64,000 nucleotides of DNA from assembly GCA_910589415.1 (NCBI GenBank), contig OU342637.1:23969162-24033161 (forward strand). Direction: 5' to 3'. Positions 25,830-36,420 of this stretch are shown here, piece by piece. Each line of letters starts with the position of its first letter. The first letter of the stretch is position 1. Made by a program: the position numbers and the translations under genes. This stretch comes from Malachius bipustulatus (Eukaryota; Arthropoda; Insecta; Coleoptera; Melyridae). Under the pieces are notes generated by a model. The model was not told the DNA's origin and ran no database searches. It saw only the letters and a list, made by a program, of their open reading frames with translations.

Positions 25830-25966
25830 TTTTGGTTTAGGTATGTAGACGATGTTCTTTCTTGTTTTGTAGGTTCCTCTAGACAGTTAGATAACTTTCT
25901 TAATTTGATCAATAGCTTGCATCCAAATATTAGGTTTACTGTAGAATGTGAAAAAAATAATTATAT
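25830..25966 (+). pseudogene. Penelope-like element reverse transcriptase fragment
   Basis: An open stretch of about 45 codons translates to a sequence with W-F-R-Y-V-D-D-V, then L-x2-F-L-x-L-I-N-S-L-H-P-N-I-R-F-T-V-E. This is the catalytic YVDD motif with the following FLN...H.NI.FT.E pattern typical of Penelope-like elements, which differs from LINE and LTR RTs. The preceding and following domains (fingers, GIY-YIG endonuclease) are absent. The fragment stops exactly where the TGTAACA insert begins at 25967. Confidence 0.7.
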
Positions 25967-26257
25967 TGTAACATACCACCCCCAGGGCAAGCATTTTTTT
26001 CTTCAAAATAACCCTCATCGGTGAAACTTAAGGAGAAGCCGGCATTAATTAGGAAAAATCAATTGTAAGCGAGAATTCCAGAATCCTTTATTTACACCGC
26101 CCCAACAATGGATTGGACTTTCACCTACACGACCGTTGAAACTACGACGGAATCTTTTAACACGCGCTGAAGACGTGATACCTAAAAAAGGGTGCAGCGC
26201 GAGAAACAGCCAGTCGAATTGAAGAGAGACGGATAGAGATACAAAGGGTTGTGTGAG

Positions 26258-26265
26258 TATAAAAA
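26258..26265 (+). promoter_or_regulatory. TATA-box candidate in the 25967-29363 insert
   Basis: GAGTATAAAAACAGCGG lies about 290 bp inside the insert and is followed by a GC-rich, initiation-competent region. It would fit a U3-type promoter if the block is an LTR. Confidence 0.35.
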
Positions 26266-26499
26266 CAGCGGTGGTATCGAGCTGAAAAACACTTGCTTCC
26301 GATTCCTCTTAACCCTTGGGTGGATTGAGAATACTCTCTGCTCAACTCCTCTCTAAGCCGAAGCCGGTGAGATCGAGAATACTCTCTGCTGGTTTTACCT
26401 ATCACTAAAGTACCTACTACTACCTATCTCGCCGAGCCGCCTTGAAGCCGCTATTCAGCACCAGCCAGTCTACGAAGACCAGCGCCGAGTTCGAGCCCC

Positions 26500-26690
26500 G
26501 CCGCCTGCCGCTGCCGCATACCCGCCGCCTGCCTGCCGCCTGTCGCTTGCCGCCGCCTGCCGCCTGCCTGCCGCTTGCCGCCGTCTGCCTCCGCCTGCCG
26601 CCCGCCTCGGCCTGCCGCCTGCTGCCTGTCGCCTGCCGCTTGCTGCCGCCTGCCGCTTTCTGCTGCCGCCTGCCGCCACCTACATTGCGC
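26500..26690 (+). repeat. GC-rich low-complexity tract of GCCGCCTGCC type
   Basis: About 190 bp of imperfect CCGCCTGCC/GCCGCTTGCC repeats in otherwise AT-rich DNA. Open frames on both strands encode only low-complexity P/A/L/R or G/A/R-rich sequence and are a by-product of composition, not genes. Confidence 0.8.
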
Positions 26691-26944
26691 TATCCCGGAG
26701 ATGCTAGCTGCCCAAGTACTGAGAACCGCACCGGCACCCTAGGTCTGTCGTCATCGGAGACGTAGCCACCCTACTTGCGAAGCAAGGCCGCTTACTCGAA
26801 GTCCCGCGCCCCGCGCTCGCCAGTCCACGAAAAGAGGAGGTTCGAACCGAGCCACTGCCGCTACCAACATCGCTTCATCCCGACACCGCCGGAGATGCTG
26901 CCAGGTTTTCATAAATCGTATCGTATTTATTTATTCACACCGAT

Positions 26945-27120
26945 AAAATCCCCGTAGTTAGAAATTATAATTATTCCTTTTATTTCAGAAGCGTAAGTCA
27001 AGAAATTATAATTAATTCATTTTATTTCAGAAGCGTGTAAATCCCCGTAGTTAGCAATTATAATTATTCCTTTTATTTCAGAAGCGTAATTATAATTAAT
27101 TAATTTTATTTCAGAAGCGT
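26945..27120 (+). repeat. Tandem array with repeated splice-acceptor-like motif
   Basis: The motif TTTTATTTCAGAAGCGT occurs with AG ending near 26988, 27030, 27081 and 27114. Units of about 90 bp begin ATCCCCGTAGTTAG (26947, 27040). A fifth copy lies at 28020-28066, beyond the LINE, showing that the LINE landed inside the array. Each motif is a pyrimidine-rich stretch followed by CAG, as at a 3' splice site. Confidence 0.7.
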
Positions 27121-27147
27121 ATACGTGTATCGTATTTACTACGTATT

Positions 27148-28006
27148 TAAACTGGGCGGCTCACACAGATCATTTGTGCCGTCGTCTTGCTAGTGTCTGC
27201 TTCCTTCTTAGACGCCTTCAGCACACGGTGTCCCCTGAGGTTCTTCTCTTTGCTTATTATGGGCATTTCATCAGCCACGTGAACTATGGGCTGGCCGTCT
27301 GGGGTGGGTCTGAGAGATCTCTGCGAAGGGTTTTTCTTCTTCAAAAGAGAGCGTTAAGGATCCTGACAGGCTTGTCAATGCAGCAGTCATGCAGAGGCCA
27401 TTTCAGGCGGCTTGGGCTTCTTACCGTGCCTGCTTTGTATGTCTTCTCTCTGCTCAAACTGATCCACAAAAATCAGGATAGACTTTTACCTTACCGATTC
27501 ACGCATCACTACAGTACCAGGTTCAATTTGTTTAAACCTCCTAGACACCATCTGTCGTCTTCAGAAAGGACATTCACGTACGCATCTGTCAAATACCTGA
27601 ACCACTTCAAAATAGATCCTGCAACTGTTGGGTTCTCAGCGTACAGTGCGTATCTCCGGAAACATCTCATGGAGTTGGAACCCTACACTACCTCTGATAT
27701 ACTGTCCTTCCACCCCCCATCCCTACCTGCAGTCTGATATTAAAACACCTAAAACTCAAAGCCTTGATCCATCCTTATCATAGAGATGGAACTATGCCTC
27801 GATCGAGAACTGATTTCTTTTGTGTCTCTGCGCGTCTCGACCCTCACTGTTCCCGGCGTTATGCTGACATGCTGTGTGTTTTAAAAATTTTTACTGTTTG
27901 TCTTTATGTTTGTTTTTATAATTTCTGTAATGACGCTGTTGTACTGAGCAATGACTGTTGTAATTCAAGTACAATAAAGAAATTTGTAATTGTAATTGTA
28001 ATTGTA
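27148..28006 (+). pseudogene. 5'-truncated LINE copy (RT C-terminus and 3' tail)
   Basis: Homology to the minus-strand LINE at 40.3-42.9 kb starts abruptly at TAAACTGGGCGG. The coding part runs to a stop at 27737 and encodes the region after the RT catalytic core (CRRLASVCFLLRRLQ, then NYGLAVWGGSERSLRRV, ending SFHPPSLPAV). A 3' untranslated region follows, and then a short repeat tail of TTGTAA units. Here the C-terminus is intact whereas the 40-kb copy is frameshifted. 5' truncation is normal for LINE retroposition. Family: probably the CR1/L2-like side of non-LTR elements, tentative. Confidence 0.8.
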
Positions 28007-28066
28007 CTCTGATAAAAATCCCTTGGTTAGAAATTCTAATTATTTCTTTTTATTTCAGAAGCGTAG

Positions 28067-29240
28067 TAAGTAAAAGTAAAGCTCGCAAAATTGTATTTAT
28101 TTGTAACATAATAACAGATCTTCCTAAGCGGTTCCGACGGCACAGTCGTTCACAATTCATCGACATGGTAGCCAAATTTCTCCCTCTCTCAAATCAGAAA
28201 GAACAGGTCTGCTTGAAATCATTTCAGTCATTGCAAACATTCAAAGAGTTAGGTCAAAACAATCAGGAAAGAAAAGAGACGTCTCAAAAACAACAAAAGG
28301 CAAAAACAAACAGATAGGTAGAAACAGAAACAAAAGACATGTCACCTCACTAACCACGGGCAGTTTAACTTCATTTCTCGTTTGTTTGTTAAGTATCAAT
28401 TTGTACCTCATTTCGAACTTTGACAACTAAAACCTCTCAGAAACGCAAAACAACAACATTCAAACAAATCGAGGTTTACATCAAAAGTTGGAGTAGCATA
28501 CTTATAACATTAATAAGAACAAATGAAGGAATAAAACCAAAACAAACAAAAAACAAAACAAAACCGAGTTCCGTAATGTCAGAGCATAGCCTTTTACGGT
28601 AAACTCAGATCCAAAGAGATCAAAGTATTTTCTTTCAGCAGTTGCGCGAATGCGAGAGTGCCTTCAGTGTTTTTATTATTGTGTAAGTCGCGTAAAAACC
28701 GATGTTCACTTGAACAGAGTGGCCTGAGAGAGAAGGTCAGTGGGAAGCTGCCTTCGTCTCTTGTAGGTTCTGGTAATTTCTCTTGGTAAAGCTTACCTGC
28801 AAATTGATAACTTAGTCAAATCAGGAAACAGAGAAACCAGTAAAACCACAAGCTTGAAATTGAAGTAAAACTTGCCCAATCAGGCAACACCGAAAGCCCC
28901 AATAGTAGAGCCAACACACAAAGTGAAATCATCAAACCATTCAGCTCATTGTCAGGTCAGGAATTTTTACGACAACCCTCACACACAAAAGCCCAAGGCA
29001 AACAGAGAGTAAGATGATTGAGATGACTCAAGCAGGTCCTTTTCAAACCAGCTCCAGGAACAGCATTGGAAGATCTGAATAAATAAATGTAAAATTAACT
29101 AATAAGAAATTAATTAAGGTAATTTAAGATTCATTGTAAGGAATGAACTGGTATCCAGTTTGAAAATGGATGAAAGGTGATATCATTTCATTTTTTAATT
29201 TTTAAAGAAAGGATTTTGATCACACAGGTATTTCTTGACT
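28067..29240. other. Non-coding remainder of the 3.4-kb insert
   Basis: Rich in A and in short CAAAAC/AAACAAA runs, with no convincing ORF. It belongs to the block ending at 29363 but shows no domain. Confidence 0.35.
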
Positions 29241-29367
29241 CCTGAGCTTTTGCATACCCTATCCGAGAACCGAGGGTGGCTACAAGAAGAAACGACACAA
29301 CGAGGTAGGGTCCTGGCCGATTTTTCTAGACGATCATCGGGGGTAGGGGGGTAGGTTGTTACAATAT

Positions 29368-32300
29368 AAACTTTTTATACTATTTTGCTTACGTACTTAT
29401 CTATTAAAAGATTTAATAAACAGTTTGACCTAGTCTGTCTACAGAAAACCATAACATACAAAAATATGACAATACCATACAAAAATTAGCCATAAACCTC
29501 ATGTATCCTCAAAAAACAATTTGATCAGAAAATATTCATCACTAACGTACTTTGGAAACATTTCAACACAAAAGTTGTATTGGAATTTCTAAAAATTAAA
29601 GTTTTAGAAAATTTAAAACAGGATAACAAAATGAAGTACCAATGACAGATTTATTTCTTGGCTGTCAAATTCTCAATGGTAGACTTAATGAAATCAAAAC
29701 AATTCGGTCAAACGTTAATTATGGTTGCTTATCGTTATTTTGGTAAAAACTTTCTAAAACTATTTAAATGATTAAAAAAGTGGTTCAAAACAGTAAGAGC
29801 TTTTTTAAGAGTTTACCGTTTTGTTCCAAAAATACAGGGGAGCCAATATTTGCAGTGGTTAGTAGGCCTCGGGTTAGGCAGTGGTTACCTGTTTGTACAT
29901 TATTACCTATCTATCTATACCTCGTTATTAGTCAACACCCTGTGTGTTGACTGATAAGTCTTGACGCTGACGTAAAGATTTGCAATACGCTGCAATTCGC
30001 TGCAATAATGATTACTGGCTGGAATTAATTATTGATAATCATCTCGTGGTTGTTTGAAATTATTGATTTGTTGCTAGCGATTCAATCTTCATATTAAATC
30101 ATTTCAACTGTATCACTATTATTCCCTTTTTCCACTACAAGGTAAATCCCGTTTATTTAAGCCAGCCACATCCAAATGCTGCCGACTACACCTACACTCA
30201 AAGGCTATAACTAAGTTTCGCTAGATCACGAGACGTTTTCTAAGTATTCATTAACTTCTAATTAACTGCCTTGTAAATAGATAGATAGAGGTAGTAACTA
30301 TTATTTTGTTCGTTCGAATCTTGAAGACACGATTCTTCAAACAAACATATTTGAGAATGTCTGCATTTCCTAACTCTTCAGTCCGGGCTTAACGTGACTA
30401 TATAATTGAGACTAATGTCGGCTCTGTAAACGAACTTTATCTTGTCATGGGCATTCCGCAGGCAAGATTGCGTGTGGCTGTTTGCAATTGCGATAGAGTC
30501 AAAGATAATGCCTTTATTGCGATTTAGCACACTGGAAAGTGTGCCAAAGCTGCCAGAATATAGCGGGTGTTTTATTTGTTAGTGTTTGCAGAATTATTTT
30601 CAAGTCTCTTTTTTTCACATTCAAAATTGTTCGATTTCCCTAATTAATTTTAATTCGTCTTTTAATTTTGTTTATTATATACAGGTAATGAATCGGTTAC
30701 AAGAATTATCCGAAATATCATTTCTTGTAGTAATAATGTTAATCGCTTCTCTTATAACCACGTGAGAACGTGAGAACATGATCGGCAAGAATCGCGTTGT
30801 TTTGTATAATAATAAGAGGCGATATAAGCGATACAATCGCTTCATTAATTCTCAATCACTTGTCAATACTTAAACGATTTCACCCATTCTAGTGTAATTA
30901 CTCTGACCAACCACACAGTAAAACCCCTGCCATTTCTGACGGTCATTCCCAATATCAATCTGATTACAATCCCTATTGCGACCCCACAAAATAAACACCA
31001 CACCAAAGTCCAACGATTTCAACATGAATACCTCTGCACTGTTATGCAATCGAGGAGCCATTAGGATAACAACGGCTGGATGATTCGTTGAACAAGTGAA
31101 CCTGATGAAACCTGAGACCTGTACGAGTATGCAAATGTGGTTGCAGTTGCAGTCGGCTGGACAGGCGTCGGTTTTATTCCAGTTCACAATGTCTGCAATC
31201 AGCGCAATCAGGCAATGTGCTGCGGATGCATTCCTACAGGACACTGCGCAACGACCACGACTCTAATTACACCCCTGGCAGATCCAAGAAATCGTCCGCA
31301 ACGTCTGGACCTGACTTGCCAGCCTGGAATTGTAATCATTGTCTCCAAGCCGGGGTAATCTACGCTGGAAATTGGGATTTAATCCGAACGGGATAGGTTT
31401 AGATGTGTTAAATCTTCATACAAGGCGCTCATAGAAGCATTGAAGAGGTGATGAAGGTCTATTATCCAGTAATGTCCCGACGGCTCTTTGTAGGATTAAA
31501 TATATTGATCAGTTCAGGCTCGATTTATACTGGCGAAGAATCTTACTGCGAGGATTAGATGGTATTTTATGTAGGTTTTGCAGGTGTCTTTATAAAACTT
31601 GCATGCAGCGGCATGACAGGTGTAATAAAACTATATGTAAGCTCCAAGAGTTAGTCAGTGCACCCGTAATTGTTCTGATGGAAAATATAAGTTGTGTAAT
31701 TTTTACGGAAAATATTTCATACAAAGCACGTTCTAAATATTCACTTCAGAAGTATAAAGTCTGGTTAGGTCGACATTTTCCAAGCTCTGGCAGGTCTTGG
31801 GTACAATAAGTATATTTTCTGAGACGAATATTTTATTCATATCTAAATGTATCTATAACAGGATGTAGATTTAATTTTCGGTTTTTCAATGGTAAGTAAC
31901 AAGAGCACATTACATTCCTTCAAGCAAAGAGTTCCTCTAAGGAAAGATTGGTGTAAAATCGCAAGTTAAAGCCTGCGTAGAAATTAAATATTCTTCTTCA
32001 TGTTTTTTTTTTATTTTTTTCTTTCTCCCTGCTGTCGGATAGAATAATTATAAACTCTATCTTGTAGAAATTTTAAGTTACCAGAAGAGAAGATCAGATT
32101 TGCTCTTTTAAAAAAGTGATTGTCATTTGAACAATCGAATCCAGTTCGGATCATGTCCATTTTGTTTTTCTAAACTATTATATTACCAGGGGACTAATCA
32201 GATTAGGTGTAACTCTGGGGTGGGTATTTTCATTTAAATAAAATAGATACCTAAATGCAGATGAAACGTTGATAGGCGAAATATTTCATTTAACGTTCTA

Positions 32301-33437
32301 AGAAGTAAAATTTTTCGATACTGTCGAATGAAATATCCTGTTCGCGTTAAAAGATCTAGGTCGCGATATCCGGGAAGGATTTTAATCGGCAAATAAAATC
32401 CATTGCCGTTTTAAAATCTAAATAAGGCTTTCTAAAAATAAATTCCGTCCTATAAAGCGAAATTTCATTAAATATTTTGATAAAATTTCACATTTCGTAG
32501 GAAGTCAGCATTTGAATAGTCCTTCCTCCGTTTTCTTAACGAAACTTGTTAATGAGATTTTTCTCTCTAAATTTTCTTTAATCTGGCTTTATTCATAATC
32601 GGTCTAATTCGGCGAACGGTCCGGAAATACGGAATCATTAAATACCTACGTGATGAAAATCGGTCACCCGAAACGGCCGCCCTAGCACCCCCGACTACGA
32701 CTTGAAAGCTCCGAAAATGTTTTTAATATTTGATCGAATATCGCTTCCCTTCAAACTGGAACGATGTTAATCACCCACTTGAGTTCTGCTAATAGAGTGA
32801 TGTATCAAAAACCCATTAGCTCAGCCTGGATTTAGGCTAAAAGGCTGTTGCTTGATATTATGTATTCGAATATTGAGGGCTGGCTTATTTTTTCGCACAG
32901 AGTGTTACATTTCAAAGCTCGTTACCCGAAAGTGAAATGCGGATCGCTATGGCAACTGACTGGCTTTAACGATGGAACCACACGCTTTGAGCAAGCAAAT
33001 TCTAGAGGGAGTCTTTTTTGTGGTATTTACATCTTTTGTTTATTTATACAACTTGAGCTATTTGTTTTTTTTTTTACTGTTTGTTCGAACTAATTAGCTT
33101 GAAATTCATACGCTTTAATCTCTTCAAACAAATACTCACCATTTTGTTGAAATCATTTTTCAATTTTTCAATTTTGAAGAACAAAAAGGAGAATTTCAAA
33201 TGGTACTTGAACTTTGTGAGTGTGTAAGCTTGACGTATTAACCCCATCTCTGAGGAATGGAGATAATGTTACTTTTAAGGCAAACAGCTGTCCTTTACAT
33301 AATTATTTAAAATAATAATGACATTGCAAGTTCTTTGTGATGATGGGTAATAATTAATGAGCAATTCAGATACAATAAAACTAACAAAAATTTAAAAATT
33401 ATCTCCCCCATCCTAAGAGTTCAACTGTACCGCTAAT
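29368..33437. other. No supported gene; one unexplained ORF at 30870-31244 (-)
   Basis: Mostly AT-rich DNA. A 124-codon minus-strand frame (30870-31244) in a less AT-biased patch has seven cysteines and a CPADCNC cluster, but no signal peptide, no clear splice context and no family I recognise. The opposite strand is open over part of it too. I do not call it a gene. The 16-mer CTAGTCTGTCTACAGA at 29429-29444 also occurs in every unit of the 36.4-38.0 kb array. Confidence 0.3.
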
Positions 33438-33795
33438 GAATTCATTTTTGCTTTTACACCAACCCATATCGGAATAACAGAAAATGAAAGAGCAGATCAA
33501 GCCGATATAGAAGCAAGCAAATCACTGAGAATTGAAAATGATAACAAAAACGACATAGGCTGCGAAGGATAGTTGAAGTCAGCAGTAATAAAGAAATGGG
33601 AAGCAGAATGGAGCAACAGAACCCATCAAAACTAATAAAAATAAAGACTGAGCTGAAAATCTCACTTTCTCTGCGAAAAAGTAGAAGAGACCAAGTCGTC
33701 TTATCAAGACTAAGAATGGGACATACCGGACTCTCGAAATGTTATGCAAAACAATCCTCACACATCAATTCGTCATCTAGCCTAGCAAATTGATG
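33438..33795 (+). pseudogene. LINE fragment: RNase H end and C-terminal domain
   Basis: The plus-strand frame gives THIGITENERADQADIEAS, matching the end of RNase H domains in I/Loa-type non-LTR elements (H-x-G-I-x-x-N-E-x-A-D). Then come KKWEAEW and, after a frame change near 33625, VVLSRLRMGHTGLS, the conserved V-L-x-R-L-R-x-G-H-T block before the terminal cysteine cluster. One stop (near 33570) and one frameshift show decay. It abuts the mariner-type fragment. Confidence 0.7.
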
Positions 33796-34566
33796 TTTCT
33801 GTGGGAACCTGTCATAAGTTACTTGGGAAAGATGCTGACTTGTATCCTTATCGAGTGAAGGTGGTGCAGGAGTTATTACCTCGAGACATTCCCGAGAGGC
33901 TAGATTTTTGTCGATGTTTCTGCAACATTTGCAAGACAATGAAGAAATATTCAGCAACACTTTCTTCACAGATAAAGCGTGGTTTCAAAGATCGGGATAT
34001 GTGAATTCCCGAAATTACAGATCGTGGTTTGCTGAAAATCCGCATATGTATATTGAAAAGCCACTTCATCCTGGGACAGTTGGTGTTTGGGAAACTATTA
34101 GTGGTAGGCGATTAATTGGGCAAATCTTTTTAAAGGAAACATTAGTGCTGTGCGGTACAGGGATGAAATTCTTCAGCCTTTTTTGAACCAGCCGCATGAC
34201 GACGAACTGGCTGAAGGATATTTTCAGCAGGACGGTCCAAGACCGCCCCATTGCACTATCGAAACAGTCGATTTACTGAGGGAGCATTTTGACGATCGAA
34301 TTATCAGTCGTAATACAGCCATAAAATGGCCAGCCAGATCCTGTAACCTAACACCATGTGACTTCCTTTTATAGCTATACATCGAAAACTCAATATTTTT
34401 GACACCAATTAATCATTTGGCAGAATTGAGACGCAGGATCGAGGAGAAGGTCACCGAGATAAATGATACACCCGAACTGTTACAAAGTGCCCTTAGTGGA
34501 CTGAGAAACCATATATTGAAATGCGTCCAGGAGGTTGGAGAGCACTTCACTCACCTCCTAAAATAA
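33796..34566 (+). pseudogene. Mariner/Tc1-superfamily transposase, broken (DD41D-like spacing)
   Basis: Three frames together give one transposase. The first part (33796-33925) includes LYPYRVKVVQELLP; the second (33908-34150) has FTDKAWF with the first catalytic Asp and then YVNSRNYRSW; the third has YFQQDGP with the second Asp and LTPCDF with the third. Between second and third Asp I count 42 residues, close to the DD41D group and unlike the 34 of classical mariners. Breaks: a frameshift near 33915, another near 34125 in a T/A run, and a TAG at about 34372 where W is usual. Reading resumes to a normal end at 34566. The N-terminal DNA-binding domain and terminal repeats were not found. Confidence 0.75.
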
Positions 34567-36420
34567 TTAGTTGATTTTATTTATCTGCTTTATGAAAAAT
34601 GTTAATAAAGTGACCTACCTATTTTTTCAACGTTCTTGAATGTTTTAACAACTGTCCTAACCTAACAAAATCAAGAGCTGTCAGTTTTAAAGAGTGTATT
34701 AAGTGAAGACAAATCTCTGTGCGTCAAGGCCTACTCCAAAACGGATTCGTTTTGGGGTATATATCCCCTATATGTATATCTCTATTGTGTATATTTTGCA
34801 CAGCTTATAACTTCAGTAGTTTAGATGGTATACATATTCTTACAATAAAAAAAATAGAAGCGATTTACCATCTATCTGCTATATAAATAACACTACAACT
34901 GAGAATTTGCAATTGTACCTACTCTAAGCAAAAAATTGATAAAATGACGACAGAAAGAAAACTCCCCGGCGTTATATTACCTCTAAGATCAGCACTAATC
35001 GTTTATGCGGAAACTCCCTTTGAAGTGTGAATCAGACCGGATTCTGACTTTATTTTTCGAGTGTCTTCAGCTAAAATATCGCTTTTCAATGATCTGACAA
35101 GAACTTTTTTCTGATAATCTTGTTCAACAAGAATCGACTGATTTTCTCGATGGAACTTTAAATTATGTATAATAAGGAAACAAAGCACCCCATTATATAC
35201 AACTTTTATTACTCATTTAATTCTTTCAACTAATAGGAAGGTTTATAGGAAGAAATATCACAACTCTATATAGGGAGATTATTATTATGCGAGGTAAATT
35301 AACCTTCAAAAATTCTAAGTAGGTATTGCAGTCTCAAAGAATTTAATATTCTCCAAAAATAATAAACATAACATATAATATAATATGTAGCAAGACAAAC
35401 ATGCAATGGAGTGTTATTTGAAATTCCGAACGGCGCTTCTGGGAAATAGGTTTTCCTTGGTTGCATTACAATTGTTCTATTTTTAATGCAATGCGCTTTT
35501 GTTAAAAACGCAGAGAAACATAAATATAAACGATGCATTTTCACGCTCGAAATTAGAAAATTAAAATTCACCTTCCGTTTCTCAGTGCCATGGAAATGCA
35601 TATCAGGCCGTACATGCAAAGACCGCATTATTATTGTGAACTTTTTCTTTACGCGCTACACGTTCGAGTTTGTGTACCTACGTGTAAAAAAACAATAACG
35701 TAACGAAATAACAAATTTGAAAAATTTTAAAACCCACTCCGATATTCTTTACGATATTTCATTATCATTTATTACCTTCCGTAACTCACGGCGCGGAGCC
35801 GAGCCGGAATGAATGGAAATGGGAGAAACAACAACGTCACCGTGTAGATATTCCCTACTTTATAGCCGGGAAGTAAAATTCAGTTATTTATGGTGTTGCA
35901 TTTTCTGCACTATATAGCCAACGTAGAGCATTAAATCTACGAACCGTTTAACTTGATTTGTGTGCCGCTAACAATTATTATTACGATTTCCCGGCGGTTG
36001 AACATTGCCTCGATTCTGATAAGGATGGAATTGCTTCAATCAGCTTTTAAAGTTTTTTTCATATTCGTTGTCAGTACTATCCGTTTTTTTATGAGGCTAT
36101 ATAAAAGATCAAGTCTTTAAAAGTCAAACTTTATTTATAGGGAACATTTAATGTAACTCTGTTTGAAATAATAACAAAATTTTATAAAAAATAATAAAAT
36201 AATCTTTTACCCCTACATGTTTTAGTATACATGCATTGTTATAAAATAAATATAAAGCGCTTGTCTACCGTTGGTGTGAAAGCCGATGTTTTGGAACGCT
36301 GCCAAGATAGTTATAATCGGCTTACAGTAGTAGTTAGTTAGTAGTCGATTATAAGCTAATCAAAATAATAATTAATAAACCAGAAATGTTTATTCGTAGT
36401 TAAACATATCTGTAATAAAC
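34567..36420. other. No supported gene; local hairpins
   Basis: Around 34732-34768 are two back-to-back palindromes: CCAAAACGGATTCGTTTTGG and then GGGGTATATATCCCC. At about 36308-36356 TTATAATCGGCT is mirrored by AGTCGATTATAA. Several CpG-containing, less AT-biased patches (for example 35760-36020) carry no ORF. Confidence 0.35.

Larger units (their letters stand above)
25967..29363. mobile_element. Candidate solo LTR or related insert with TGT...ACA ends
   Basis: The block starts TGTAACATACCACCCCC and ends GGGGGGTAGGTTGTTACA, so the ends are short inverted repeats of LTR type. ATAT lies immediately outside on both sides (25963-25966, 29364-29367), consistent with a 4-bp target duplication, and the left side cuts a Penelope RT frame. 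Inside are a TATA-box (TATAAAAA, 26258), two copies of GAGAATACTCTCTGCT (26327, 26375), a GC-rich low-complexity tract, a splice-acceptor-like repeat array and a later LINE insertion. Without the LINE it would be about 2.5 kb, long for an LTR. No protein gene of an LTR element is present. Confidence 0.5.

Noticed and set aside
26442..26765. 107-codon frame through the GC-rich tract (and its antisense)
   Set aside because: Low-complexity translation caused by the repeat; open on both strands.
30870..31244. 124-codon cysteine-containing minus-strand frame
   Set aside because: Interesting cysteine cluster but no signal peptide, family or exon boundaries; opposite strand also open.
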